Below, in pieces: positions 20,301 to 31,930 of a stretch of 64,000 bases of DNA. A program made the position numbers and the translations under genes. The notes under the pieces are model-generated. The model made no database searches and had not been told where the DNA came from. It saw nothing but the letters and a program-made list of their open reading frames with translations. The stretch covers positions 6,944,001 to 7,008,000 of the forward strand of contig JAEILZ010000001.1 of assembly GCA_018873225.1 (NCBI GenBank), written 5' to 3'. The first letter of the stretch is position 1. Each line of letters begins with the position of its first letter. The stretch is from [Phialemoniopsis] sp. UDSM-2020 (Eukaryota > Ascomycota > Sordariomycetes > Thyridiales > Thyridiaceae).

Positions 20301-22193
20301 ATGGTTGCATCACCAGAAAAGGCGAGCGACATGCGAGCGCAAGACGAGATGGTAGAGCAAGCGCCGACTGCGGCACAGGCTCAGGATGCGCACCATCATC
20401 ATCACCACCACCACCATCAAGAGCTCGACGTCGTCCCCATCGAAGAAGAGGCAGTCGACGATGCCGTGCACATTCCTCTGTCCTGGCGCTCCTGGGTAGT
20501 CGTCTTCATCTGCGCCTTTGCCGTACTGGCGCAGGTCGCAGTCGTGACGGGCGCCGCTTCTGTCATCGCCTTTATCAAGCGCGACCTGGGCAACGAGGCC
20601 CTGGCCGGCTGGGTCATTCAGGGCCCGCTGCTGATGCAGAGCGTCCTCTCCCCGATCATGGGCCGCCTGTCCGACATGCTCGACCGCAAGTGGCTCGCCT
20701 CGGTCCCGCCCGTCATTGCCTTTGTCGGCGCCGTCGTCTCGGCCAAGGCCACCTCGATGACTATGCTCATCGTCGGCGGCATCCTCATCGGCACGACTCT
20801 GTCCTCCATCGCCATCGTCCACGCTATTCCTTCCGAGATCCTGCCCCTCAAGTATCGCCCGCTCGCCAACTCGACGGGCTTCATCGGCGGCGCCCTCGGC
20901 GGACTTCTCGGCGGGCTCGGCTCCGGCGCCGTCACCGCCATGGCCCCGGACGGGTGGCGGTACATCTTTTGGATCCAGGCCGGCGTCCACGGCCTCAACG
21001 CGCTCGGCCTCCTCATCTTTTACTGGCCGCCGAAGAACAAGGAGCTTCCCAAGATGTCGTGGGGTGAGGTTGTATGGGCGTGCGATCCCATCGGGTCGGT
21101 TCTCTTCGTCTGCAGCACGACGCTCATGCTCCTCGCTCTCGACTGGGCCGGCGGTGCCTACCCCTGGCGCGACCCGCACGTCGCCGCGCCCATCGCCATC
21201 GGCCTGTTCCTGATGGTCCTCTTCTGCATCTACGAGTGGAAAGGTCGGTCCGACGGGCTCGTCGCGCACGTCTTCTTCCGGCGAAACGCAAACTTTGCCC
21301 TTTCGACTTTTGCCTTTACCATCGAGGGGTGGATCTTTTATAGTGCCGTCAACGCCATCACCCCTCAGCTTATCCTGCACCTGGGCTTCGAGACCAACGC
21401 CTGGAAGATCTCCATCCGTCAGCTCAGCTACGCCCTCACCACCATGTTCATGTGCTTCCCCCTCACCTGGTACGCCACCAAGTACAAGGACATGAAGTCG
21501 CCCCTGGTGCTCACTTTCACCATCTTCCTCGCAGTGTAAGAGAAACGCGCGCCTGCTTCCTTTCCCTCCCCCCAATCCTTGACCCCGCCCGGTACTGACT
21601 TGAATATTCTCTCCCCGTCCTCTAGATGCATCTGCTACGCCACCATCCAACCCTCGTGGAACGCAGCCCAGATCGCCCTCTCGGTCGTCTGCGCCATCGG
21701 CCAGTCCGGCCCGCTCACCCTCCTCGTCGCCTGCATCCAGTTCTGCTCCCCGCACGCCTTCATCTCGACGGCCACGGGCCTCGCCTTCTCGGCCCGCGCC
21801 ATCGGCGGCGCCTTCGGCTCCGCCGTCCTCGACGCCATCATCAACGGGCGCCTCGGCGCGCACCACAACCCGGCCGTCGCGGCGGCGGCCGTCGGCGCGG
21901 GCCTGTCGGAGGATCAAGTGCCGGCGCTCCTGGCCGCCATCAAGGCCGGGACGACGGGCGCCGGGGCGGCCAACGTCTCGACGGCCGTGTGGGCGGCGGC
22001 CACGGACGCGAGCCGCTGGGAGTACGCGCGCGCGTACCGCCTCGGGTGGGCGAGCATCATCCCCTTCGTGGTGATAGCCACGGCGTGTGTGGCGAGCATG
22101 AGGGGCGTCAGGGAGCTCATGACAGAGAAGATTGAGGCTACGCTGGAGAAGGTACCGGAGGCTCGGCAAGACGACAAGCTTGCTACTGCGTAG
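20301..22193 (+). CDS. MFS efflux pump, TRI12-like, two exons
   Basis: Exons 20301-21535 and 21626-22193 (90-nt intron) give 600 residues. The cytosolic N-terminus (about 60 residues) contains nine consecutive His. Hydrophobic segments then follow in the 14-helix pattern of the fungal trichothecene/siderophore efflux family. WVIQGPLLMQSVLSPIMGRL and SDMLDRKWL form the loop 2-3 motif, and the GGALGGLLGGLGSG helix is typical of the family. Similar pumps export fungal metabolites or siderophores. It lies among oxidoreductases and may export their product or give self-protection; the substrate is not predictable. Confidence 0.88.
20391..20417 (+). repeat. Nine-histidine codon run in the MFS pump N-terminus
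   Basis: Mixed cac/cat codons encode nine His in a row in the cytosolic N-terminus. The codon mix argues against recent slippage of a pure trinucleotide. Confidence 0.85.
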
Positions 22194-22513
22194 ACAGTTG
22201 GTGTGGACTCAAGGGTGTCATGTGTAGGGCACATCGACATGCGTTGAGACGTTGTGTTGGGAACACAGCATTTGGAAGAGAACATGTTTGATTAGGGGCC
22301 TCATCAGTGAGAGACCCTGCCCAGGTCTGATGTACAATACATAGGCTATTCGATTTAATCTGCCGCAATCTAACCGGTCTTATTGACATGATTCCACGTG
22401 GTGGGAAACCTCTCTTCCTCTCAATTCCCCGTTTTCCATGATCTCCACAAAGCGGCTGCCATCTTATTCCTTAACTCTCGCATCTTACATCCCGACATAG
22501 GTTCTCACTCATC
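22194..22513. other. Intergenic between convergent genes
   Basis: A 320-bp 3' spacer between the MFS pump and the Gag-like gene. Nothing else was seen. Confidence 0.5.
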
Positions 22514-23218
22514 CTAAAACACGCCATCGCCTCGCTCCCGGATAGCTTTCGCGTACATATCCTTCATCAGGGCGCTCCAAGTCAGGCCGCCCTCCGTCAT
22601 CTGCTCCTGCAGCAGCGCCGCCCAGCGGCGGTTCGTACCCTTGAGGCCGTTGATGGCGATGTGCAGGTAGAGCCGTTCGTCGGCCGCGTAGCCCAGGTTC
22701 GTCAGGCGCTGCTTGAGCCGCTGCAGGCGGCCCTGGTACGAGGCAAGGCTCATGAAGTCGCCGCGGTCGATGCGGCACAGCTCGTCGACGAGGCCCGCCG
22801 TCAGGCCCTCGGCCTCGGCCGTCTTGATCACCAGGGCGCGGGCGAAGTCGTAGTGGTACTTGGGGTCTTTGTTCTTGGGCCGCCAGCCCTCGGCCCGCAG
22901 CGCGTCGGCGACGGGCGCGGCGGACAGCTTGATGATGGCCTTGGCTAGCTGCCGGTCGTGGTCCCAGGAGGCGAACTCGGGGTCCTCGGGGTCGGGCGGG
23001 ACGAGCGCCGAGGAGGTGATGAAATGCTCGAGGCCCTGGTGGGCAAAGTTGTCGAGGAGGGTCTCCTTCCACTCGTCGTAGTTGGAGGGGCCCTCGAGGA
23101 GCGGGATCAGGCGCAGGGACGAGTAGAGGGGGGTCATTGGCGCGGGGATGGTAGAGGGCGGAGGGGTGACGTTTGTCTCCATCCTGTGAGTTGGACCGAT
23201 AAATATAGTACTGGTCAT
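22514..23218 (-). CDS. Retrotransposon Gag-like protein (Ty1/copia N-terminal type), stand-alone
   Basis: A 234-residue single-exon protein from ATG 23218 (MTSTIFIG); the open frame upstream begins only with a TTG. LEGPSNYDEWKETLLDNF matches the L-x-G-x-NY-x-x-W start of copia-type Gag polyproteins (UBN2/Retrotran_gag family). It is followed by an all-helical domain with RLQRLKQRLTNLGY and LYLHIAINGL, like the Gag helical core. No zinc knuckle, protease, integrase or reverse transcriptase follows, and no long terminal repeats were seen. This fits either a captured gag gene or a short leftover. The intact frame and coding-like composition favour a retained gene. Confidence 0.65.
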   Translation of the reverse strand: MTSTIFIGPTHRMETNVTPPPSTIPAPMTPLYSSLRLIPLLEGPSNYDEWKETLLDNFAHQGLEHFITSSALVPPDPEDPEFASWDHDRQLAKAIIKLSAAPVADALRAEGWRPKNKDPKYHYDFARALVIKTAEAEGLTAGLVDELCRIDRGDFMSLASYQGRLQRLKQRLTNLGYAADERLYLHIAINGLKGTNRRWAALLQEQMTEGGLTWSALMKDMYAKAIRERGDGVF

Positions 23219-23693
23219 GATGTTGATCGAGTGGTTAGGGTGCGATGATGCGAGGGCAGGGTGAAGCTCGTAGAATGGCAAATCCCTCAAGTCGGCTTGG
23301 CGATGTGGACGAGAGTTAGAGATCGGGCTGAGATACAAATTTGATCAAGAAGGATTGGCTGGGTTCTAAACAAGATCTGAGCTCCAATTGAATCATTCAA
23401 GAGTGCCCATGTGCTCTCAGGATGAAGTGGTTGGATAGCTCAAGAGAAAATGATGGATGATCCAAAAGGGAGCACAATGAAGAGGTCCTGGCCTGGGCCT
23501 TTGAGCTCAAGGCCTCACTCACTTCGAAAAATCGTTCTTGGATGAACTTAATGGCAGCTGCCGTCGGCCGTTTTGGGTCGGGTCGTCGCGGCAGTGACCT
23601 GTGCTGTTCACGCCTGCCTTGATCTCTCTTAATGAAAAAGAAAATGGCTTAATTACACCGAAGCTATATCATGTTTACTTTACAAGAGATTCA
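23219..23693. other. Intergenic
   Basis: Spacer between two minus-strand genes. No further feature was recognised. Confidence 0.45.
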
Positions 23694-25283
23694 CTAGTCC
23701 TCTCCCCTTGCCCATTTCTCAAACGCTTTGGTGCTCTCAGCAACAGAGTCAAAGGCCAACATGGAGTGAAGATAATTCCAATCAGCAAAGTAATGCCCCG
23801 CGCCAGCAGGACTGCCTCCATTCTTTAATAACGTCTCGTCTCTCAGTTGCTGAAGCGGCCCATCCATTAAGTGAAACGAGTTCCGATTCGAGCTGGCGCC
23901 TCGCACATTGATTGTCGTCCGTGACTTTCGAAGGGACTCATAGAGAGCCAGGATCTTCTCGATCTGGTGTTTATCGCCTTCTTGGTAATGCCCAGATCGC
24001 TGTAAAAGACCCAGGAGCTTGCCCAGAACTGCTCCATCTTCGACAGCCATGGCAGCACCTTGGGCTTGATACGGCATGGTTGGATGGCATGCATCCCCCA
24101 AGAGTGCGACTGAACCCTGTAGTCAAATTAAACAAGTACTTACTAATTGTATCAAACGAACAGTCACTCACCTTGGTCCACGACTCCAACTCCTCGTGAT
24201 GAAGCAGCTTCCACTTCAGTACCGTAGAGAAGCAGGTGATGATTTTGGTCAACCTTTGTCCACGTAAGCACTGAGAGTATCAGTCTTCCCCATCCATATT
24301 AGTTAGACCTACCTTGTGTCCCAGCCTTCATACAACTCCCTCATTTCGTCAATGTCACCCTCTGCTCGCCGTGTATCCTTTGACAGATCGTCCGGTCGGA
24401 CCAACACCAGATTGAACGTCTTGCCACCCGCGAGTGGATAGAAGACCGAGTGTCTGTTAGGACCCATCCAGCATTTGACGGGGTTTTCCTTGATCATTTC
24501 CGTGATTCCGGGGTCATCAAGAGCCTCAAGTTGTTCTCGAGTAATCGTCCCCCGGTAAGCAAGATCGCCCGCTTCTAGTGGCGGAGATGCTCGGCCTAGC
24601 AGCTGGTCTCGAGAACGAGACCAGAGACCTGGATATCGGTAAGCAATGGCAGACAGGTGGGTTGAATTCGTGTAATAAGGTAATCACACACCATCGGCAC
24701 CAACAATCACATCTGCGGTGATGGTAGTCCCGGATTTTGTCCGGACACTCGTGTTGGTGAAGTCGATACTTTCTACCTCTGAGTCAAATTTGACCTCCGC
24801 TCCAGAGTCCTTAGCCGCTTGCAACAAGACTTCAAAGTAGTCTGGGCGAGCAACAACCCTGGTATAACAATGTTAGCACTCTCATAATGGCCGTGCGTCA
24901 CAACAAAGATACTACTCAGCCTACATCCAAGGATCACCAAACTTGTCCACCATCTTTTCCCCTCCATCTATCTTGAAGATGACTTTCCCATCGGCATACC
25001 TGAGATACTCGACAGTCTCAGGAATCACGCTCTTTTCCAGAAGCTTCGGAAGGATACGCAATTGTCTGGCAACTCGTGCGCCATTGGGCGGGATTTGAAT
25101 GCCGGCACCAACCTATTTGCCGGCAGTGTCAGCAGCCAGCTATACCAACACAAACAAAGCGGCGAGACTCACAGGGGTAAGTTCCGGTGCGCGTTCGAGG
25201 ACTGTGACTTGTAGATTCTCCCGGCGGCAGGCGATGGCGCATGTCAAGCCCCCGATGCCGGCCCCGACAATAATAATCTTCAT
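23694..25283 (-). CDS. FAD-dependent monooxygenase (salicylate-hydroxylase-like), six exons
   Basis: Minus-strand exons 25173-25283, 24925-25112, 24692-24858, 24313-24628, 24172-24253 and 23694-24116 give 428 residues with all phases consistent. MKIIIVGAGIGGL is the FAD-binding GxGxxG strand at the very N-terminus. VIVGADGLWSRSRDQLLG, rebuilt over intron 3, is the DG motif, and SVALLGDACHPTMPYQAQGA, just after intron 5, is the GD motif. Five introns of 55-66 nt contrast with the intronless monooxygenase at 13384, so the two are not recent duplicates. The second donor (gtaggc) is weak. It probably hydroxylates or decarboxylatively hydroxylates an aromatic compound; the substrate is unknown. 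Confidence 0.9.
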
Positions 25284-25909
25284 AGCTGCGACCTATTGGT
25301 TTTGCACGGCTTGAGCTCGAAATTGGCAGGTTACGAGAGGGATGCAGAACAAAATCCGACACAGTTTACGAAAGGGGATTCATAGAAGGTTGCAGTAGTG
25401 AACGGGGAACCTGATGTTGTTTTTGCGAATTTCCAAGCCCCTGGGTTGCCATGTCTCATAGGCGGTGGCACTGAAAAGTGACCCGCTGGCATAAGCCCGA
25501 GAGGGTTGCTTACTTAGGTATATATTTCAGCCTCACTTTTACTTAGATTGATTTTCCCGTGTAGGAAGGTGGGATGTCCTTCGCGCGGCAGTGAAGAACA
25601 AGCTTGTTCGTAGCGGCGGCCGCCTCTGATTCGATATCTTGGCGTACAAAACTTTTCCCGAGGACACGGCATATGCTGATGGCTGAGACGTTGCAAATGG
25701 TCACATGACAATACATTCTGAGAACATTCCTGGTATTATCTAGACCCTGCCTTTACTGATTGTCCAAGCTGTGTGTTGAAGTTGAGCCGCTGGGACTGAT
25801 TCTAGGTCCAACATGAAATTCAACAATCAAAGCCTCATATGCCCGCGCATCGCGTTGATGATTGAATATAAAGCAGCATCCCCTCGCACGTGGTTTCTCA
25901 CAATGCTAA
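25284..25909. other. Intergenic
   Basis: Promoter of the minus-strand monooxygenase and 3' region of the secreted-protein gene. No further gene seen. Confidence 0.45.
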
Positions 25910-26682
25910 CTAACAGGTTTCGCGCTTCACTTCTACGCTCCAGCCAGAGTTGTGAATCGCTTTGCCGCCCGTGAGTTTGGAGTTTTTCCGGCAGTTTAGA
26001 TGAATGTGGATCGCGCCCTGCGCAATGGACCCGAAGCTGTTCAGGGTCTTCGGGCTTGGGGTCTACTCCGTAGAGTGTTTGGTCAGACTTGTGAAGACAG
26101 AAGACAGGAAAGGGAAAAGTCCAGGCTTACATTATTGCACCAATAGATGGCGGTGGCGCCAGTGCAGCTCACGCGGCCGCATTGGTTGGCGCCATTTGTC
26201 GGTTTCCCAGGCACTTGTTGCAATCTCTGAATTCCTTTTCTGAGGTCTACCAGGCTGGCGCGAGGATTCGGGTCGCATTCGCGCCTACCTTCGCCGTTGA
26301 GGAAGGAGGTCCGCTTGGCGAAGACGTCTCCATCTTCAACATCGTCTTCATGGCGACTGTCCAAAGCGGGCGACTCTTGAGGGAAGTCGCTGTCGTAGTT
26401 TGGGTTGATGGCGAGGAGTTGGGCACGAACCTCCTTGACGGTGCCGTGAAGGGTTACGTGGGTACCATTGGGGAAAGCCTGAACGTCCCAAGAGATGGGG
26501 CTGCCGTCGGAGTAGCCTGGAACGACTTCGCTGCGGGCATACGCTGGTGCTGCCGACGCGAACTGTGGTCTTTGTTAACTTTGTCTTTCCCGGCGGGAAA
26601 CGGTGTCATGTCAGGGTCACTGTGTACGCACATGAAGGCCACCCAACAGGGCAGTGAAGGTAAAGAAGGTCTTCAAGGCCAT
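25910..26682 (-). CDS. Small secreted protein of a fungal-specific family, three exons
   Basis: Exons 26632-26682, 26131-26562 and 25910-26062 give 211 residues. Exon 1 plus the start of exon 2 make a signal peptide ending near HFASAAPA. The mature part contains ISWDVQAFPNGTHVTLHGTV and AQLLAINPNYD, then a C-terminal domain with GANQCGRVSCTGATAIYWCN and, after intron 2, SFGSIAQGA and HLNC, with a final Cys just before the stop. This order matches a secreted family seen in many plant- and insect-associated ascomycetes; the C-terminal half resembles small disulfide-bonded effector or necrosis-factor-like domains. Function is unknown. A TATA-like run (26841-26850) lies 160 bp upstream. Confidence 0.8.
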
Positions 26683-27869
26683 TGTAGTTTAGTTGGAGGC
26701 TAGGAAGGTTAAGAGCAACAATGTTTTGTGTCGGAGAATCGTAAAGATGTCTGGTAAGAGTTGATAAAGCTGGTGGTTGGTAAAGCTGGAGAGTACTGAT
26801 GAGGATGAAAAGTCTGTTTATCCTCAGTAGAAATGCGCCCAATATATATACTCATTCGTGTCCGTATTGCTACTCCTCTTTGATAGCCCCCTCGCGATCG
26901 TGAGAATCCGTGATACCGCGACTTTCCCATTTGAGAACTATCAAGAGCTGTTGTAGCGGCCTCGACTTGAGGCTCACAGCCGTTCCTCGCCTGCGCCACA
27001 GCCCCTGGACCATGTGGCCTGCTAATTATAACCAGCCCTAGATAACCCGCTTGCCCCCGCCGCTATCCTCTTCTTGGCCCGCAACTGCCAGGCCTTGTTG
27101 GCGGTGCTCCTTGTTCCTCCGGCTCGTGCGGCTCCGAGGCGCTAAAACAATTGATGGATCCTTTGGCCCAGGATCATTCGTCGCTGAGCAAATTAGGAAG
27201 TTAAAAGTAACCCGTAAGGTCACCATCCACCAAAGAGAAGAGATAAAACGAGGAAATTTACCCACAACTGACACTGCCTTGATTTCAAGGTTACGGTTTT
27301 AGGGGTTCATCTCATCGGTGGAACACATTCAAACCACACTCTTAAGTCACATCGAGGGACTGGGTCCCCATGGGACAACAAACTCACGGCCATGTTGTCT
27401 ATCGATCATGCCTCCATCCTGGCTGGAGCTGCAAAAGGCAAGGGACGACACCAAGCCAACGCTCAAGGTATTGAGTCCGCCGTGGCTGGGGTAAAGTCAA
27501 TTTCCTCAAAGAGACAAACCGACCAACAACAATGCTATAAACCCCTGTACAGCAGTCAATATTTGGCTTACAACACCCTCGCTTGGCATAACAAAAACGA
27601 CAGACCCACTAGAGAAGGTGGTGGTACACTTTCCGACCAGGAATCAAGCAACCCTGCGTTGAGTCTCAGGGGTTAGAAAGGAAGAGCGTTTCTTCGTAGC
27701 AACTTGACCGAAATTCTACTGACTGACTGCTCTCTGATCGGCGCCTCGTTCATGAGTGCACCTCCTTGGCCCCGCGGGAGAGCTAGAGCGCGTTGCTCAT
27801 GTTGCTATCTCGAACTTGGCCGTCCCGCCTCGTCTCTCAGGGGATCCCCACCGAAGACAATCGGTCTCA
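26683..27869. other. Intergenic between secreted-protein gene and subtilase relic
   Basis: Contains the TATA-like run at 26841-26850 and a tataaa at 27537-27542. Several open frames (e.g. 27392-27676) have no family features and are not called. Further degraded subtilase sequence may lie near its right end. Confidence 0.35.
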
Positions 27870-28660
27870 GGTCGATTGAACGGACGAGGACTCCCTCACC
27901 GATACCACACTGATAGCTTTCGAAGCCGGTGTAAGTTCCTTAAGTGCATGCCCCAAGGGTGTCTACTGAGAGTGCTTTTCCAGGTGGATATCATTACCGC
28001 ATCGTCAACGCCGTCAAGGCAGGATACAATGTCACGCCGACTTCATGTTTCTCATTCCTGACAACAGCTTCTGTAGCGTCGGCTTTCGCGAGGGTATCCC
28101 CTCCTCCTTCAACAGCTGGGGCGACCCAATCGAGCTAGAAGTGAAGCTCGACATCACCGCGCAGCGTATTAAGATCTGGAGCGCGCTCACCAAAAGCGCC
28201 TTTGGCGCGATAAGCGGCACCTCAATAGCTTGCCCTTATGTAGCCGGTGTTGCAGTTTGAGCGCTTCGCGCTTAACGACGCCATCAGCTTTAGTCAGTAC
28301 CAGAACGACCGTCGACATGATAACTCGGATGACGAGGTGAATGACACCTTCGCCCTCGATCTCGACGGGAGGCTTGAAGCCCAGAGCCGCACTCCCGCCG
28401 GGATCGGTGACGGTCTCGACACCAAGCCGATTGCTCACGTCCCCCGCGTCAGGTTTCCGGGTAGAGCGTTCCGCTTGAAAAACTGGTGAGACAAAGCGAG
28501 CCCAAGTCAACCTTGTGCATCTCGAAGTCGCCTCCGCCTCCAATCTGCCCGTGTACAGCGGTAAGATCTGGATTAACCGGAATCTCGTGCCGTAGGTTCA
28601 CAAGTCAGTAGCGTCAGCCGGTCATATCTCGGGCCAAAAGAGTCGACATGGCGAGGCAGA
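27870..28660 (+). pseudogene. Decayed subtilisin-like serine protease (S8) fragment
   Basis: Pieces of a subtilase appear in the right order but in different frames. Near 27880-27985 is a segment resembling ...LIAFEAG followed, across a possible relic intron with gtaagt and ttttccag borders, by VDIITAS, like the ADIITASIGG region. At about 28000-28030 is NAVKAGYNVT. At 28090-28257 are SSFNSWGDPIELEVKLDI and then the catalytic-serine motif SGTSIACPYVAGVAV, ending in a stop. Near 28546-28595 is LPVYSGKIWINRN, found in the Fn3-like C-terminal part of large fungal subtilases. The regions holding the catalytic Asp and His are missing. The arrangement indicates an old, truncated pseudogene. Confidence 0.7.
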
Positions 28661-29083
28661 ATCCCGGTCCTACATCACCATGTCGAAGTGCGCCTCATAT
28701 CCGACGGCAGAGAAGGGTGCATTCCAAGAACATGGCGCGATGAGTTCCTGCATAGGCGCAGTCCAGCAGCTTAGCGCATCCGATAATACGACTGGGCGAA
28801 TCAGGTGTTGCGCGCAATTACCCGGATTCCCCCCATTCGCGTGGCCATCTCGCCAACCCCTGCGGCCCTTGCCGCGTGCGGAGAGAGGCAGGGGTGCTGA
28901 GCCGCTGGGCTGCAGAAACGCCTACCAAGAGTGCGACGTGCACCCGGTCTGACGGGAGAGTCGGGTCACCGTCCGAACATTCGGAGAAATTGGCTCACGT
29001 CGCCGTGATCTCGGGGTGGAACCAGAACTAAGGGTATAAGATGACTTGACAGTACCCTCTCTTCTCTTCTCGGGCCAGACTCG
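28661..29083. other. Intergenic, GMC oxidase promoter
   Basis: May hold further degraded subtilase sequence at its left. A TATA-like tataaga lies at 29035-29041, about 45 bp before the GMC oxidase ATG. Confidence 0.4.
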
Positions 29084-31008
29084 ATGGTCACGGAAAACGA
29101 GATGAAGTCCTCGATCCTTGCTCTGTGGCAACTGGCCGCCGTACTGGCGGCGGCCGAGTCGTTTGACTACATCATCGTTGGGGCCGGCACTTGCGGCATG
29201 GCTGTGGCGAACCGCCTGTCTGAAGATCCGACTGTCACGGTCGCCGTCATTGAGCCAGGCAAAGACCAGCGCAACAACATCAACGTAACGGACCCGGCCC
29301 TCTTCACCGCTCCGTTTGGCTCCGAGATCGACTGGCTTTATACTTCGAAGAAGCAGCCTGGTGCGGCTGGACAGGCTCTGGAGCTTCATCAAGGCAAAGC
29401 TTGGGGAGGGAGTAGCGCCATCAATGGTCAGTCGGCACACTTCTTCATAGCAGTATATACTGACTCACACTAATGCGCTCTGAACAGGCATGACTTACAT
29501 CCGCGGTGATGCTGCTGAGTTCGATGCTTGGGAAGAGCTCGGCAGCAAGGGGTGGAACTGGGCTGCTTTGGAGCCGTACTTTAACAAGTCGGAGAAGTAC
29601 ATTCACCCGACTGAGGAGCAGCTCGTCGGCGGAGTGACCTATCAGTCTCAGTATCATGGGTCCGAGGGCCCGGTGCACGTCAGCTACGTCAAGACTCTGC
29701 ATAGCAACAACGTCACTCCGCTACTGAGAGAGACTTGGGAGGGACTGTCCATCCCCGGTAACCCGGACCCGAACAGCGGCCACATGCGAGGCCTTTCCAT
29801 GGGGCCTCAGACCATCGACCGAGACCTCAACCTGCGGTACGACTCGGCGACGGCATACTACCACCCCGTCGAGAACCGCCCGAACCTTAAGATCATTGCC
29901 GGCACGGTCAAGCGTATCACCTGGGCGTCTGAGAAGGCGAAGCGGTTCAACCGTAAGCAGTGTAAGGCTGTGGCGAACGGCGTCGAGTACCTCACGGAGG
30001 ACGGCGCCTCGCACACCCTCGATGCCAAGCGCGAGGTCGTTCTGTCGGCGGGCACGGTGCGCACCCCTCTCGTGCTCGAGAGCTCCGGCATCGGCAACCC
30101 GACCCTACTCAAGTCACTGGGCATCAACGTCAAGGTAGACCTGCCCGCCGTCGGCGAAAACTACCTCGAGCAGACGAACCATGTACTCGCCTTCGCGAGC
30201 ACGGGCAACCTGGACAAGTCGACCACCGCCTACCACACATTTCTCTCGGCCGCCGACTTGTTCGGCGAGGACCTGCGCGCTGTCGAGGATCGGACGCGCG
30301 ACAGCCTGCACGACTGGGCGCAGGCGGCGGCTGACGCGTCGGGCCCTGGCGCGCTCGACGTCGCGGCGGTTGAGAGCATCCTGCAGGTCCAGCACGACCT
30401 CATATTCCGGCGCAACGTGACGATCGGAGAGCTAATTCACGGGGCCTTTACGCCAGACATCATAGCGACCAACTACTGGTACCTGCTCCCCTTTGCGCGC
30501 GGCAGCGTGCACCTGCAGGCCGCGGACCGTATCAACGAGCCAGCCATCGACCCGCGCTTCTTCTCGGTCGACTTCGACATGGAGGCGACGGTGGCGACGG
30601 GGAAGTTTGGGCAGAGGTTCTTCTTGTCGAAGCCGTTGAGCGACCACAACGCAGGTCCGCTATTCCCGGGGCCCGAGTACCTGCCCAACGATGCGACTGA
30701 TGAGCAGTGGAGGACGTATCTGTCGCACAATGGTAAGTTAGCAATGCCTGTCCAATCGGCCGCGCCTCGCTGATATGGTGAGTGATATAGTCTCGATGAA
30801 CTCTCACGGCCTGGGTACCGCGGCCATGATGGCCCGCGAGCTGGGCGGCGTGGTCGATCACGAGGTCCGCGTATACGGCACGGCCAACGTACGCGTCGTG
30901 GACGCATCGGTCATCCCAATGCAGATCAGCGGACACATGACCGGGCCGCTCTATGCTCTGGCGGAGAGGGCGTCCGATATCATCAAGGCGACACCGTTCA
31001 AGGTGTGA
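29084..31008 (+). CDS. GMC-family FAD oxidoreductase, secreted, three exons
   Basis: Exons 29084-29426, 29488-30732 and 30791-31008 give 601 residues. The N-terminus SSILALWQLAAVLAAAES is a signal peptide; an in-frame ATG at 29102 would give a more classical one and is a possible alternative start. DYIIVGAGTCGMAVANRL is the FAD-binding beta-alpha-beta motif. GKAWGGSSAINGMTYIRG, rebuilt across intron 1, is the first GMC signature, and the second lies around VLSAGTVRTPLVLESSGIG. The C-terminal active-site His is in SMNSHGLGTAAM (HxxGTAAM), after intron 2. The family oxidises alcohols or sugars using FAD and oxygen or quinones. The substrate is unknown. Confidence 0.92.
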
Positions 31009-31930
31009 AACATCGCCCAATGGTGAAGGTCGGCGAATGGGGCCTGAAGCAATATTGATAGATTACAGTCTACAGTGATGGTAGTATTAACAACCGGCCC
31101 TTCTGTTGCATCAATCTTGATCTGTCGCATAGTAATTTCAACTCGATTTGCTGTCGAAACGGTAATGTGTGTACCTAGGAACGGCAATCATCGATGTGAA
31201 TGCGGATGCGAATGTGAATGTGAATGGTGCGCTCGGTAGCTCGGCGTTGGTCGGAGATGTTGCATATCAATCAGGCGGCATGTCAGTTGTGTCGCAGCAT
31301 CTGTTCACCGCTCCGAAACAAAACAAGGGCAAGGAAATAAATCAATGACTCAACCGAGAAGGATCGAACCAAACCAAAGAAGAAGGTCGATTACACCCCA
31401 GCTACTTTAGGCATCCTCCCCACATACGGTCTAGCTCGCCTTTTACGGAGGGAATGGAAGGAATGATGCGATGCCGACAGCACGGCTAATTTTGATGTCG
31501 ACACCAGAAAAGGGTTATCAGATCAAAAAGATAATCAAGATGCATTAGTGGAATGCTCGACAATACCACCATACTCCGGGATAGGTGGGGTCCGGTACAT
31601 CACCTGTGAGCAAAAGTCCCAGCCAACCCCAGATGACACCACACGGATCGACGTGTTTCCTGTCAGCACGCCAGCCAGGCAGTGATGCAACTCTACCTGC
31701 TCCTGGGAGACTCTTTGGGCGGCCCCGCAAGTCAACAACGCGGACGGGCCTGGCTCCGCAATCGGCTCATTGTGACAGCTTCGGTCTCCGGCTATCGCCG
31801 TAGCTAGTCTCGTGAAGGAAGGTGAGAAACCAGCACACATTGGTATATATCTTCACCGTGGCGCGACCTCTCCTCAGACAATGGCTAGAACGGCGAGCCT
31901 CATCGATTTGGAACATTTTACCGACTATCA
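31009..31930. other. Intergenic, MFS transporter promoter
   Basis: No gene seen. A TATA-like tatatat lies at 31844-31850, about 85 bp before the MFS ATG. A GATCGAACC-type string near 31350 was checked as a tRNA B box on the minus strand and did not fit a tRNA. Confidence 0.45.

Noticed and set aside
20310..22169. 619-codon open frame on the minus strand across the MFS pump
   Set aside because: Antisense of a well-supported transporter. Composition (Arg/Gly/Asp/Glu-rich, no domain) is that of the reverse of GC-rich third-position codons, and it reads through the MFS intron.
27392..27676. 94-codon plus-strand frame before the subtilase relic
   Set aside because: No motif and composition unlike neighbouring genes. 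A nearby tataaa is not enough support.
31320..31420. tRNA-like B-box string on the minus strand
   Set aside because: The upstream A-box region is only loosely similar and no matching acceptor stem could be formed.
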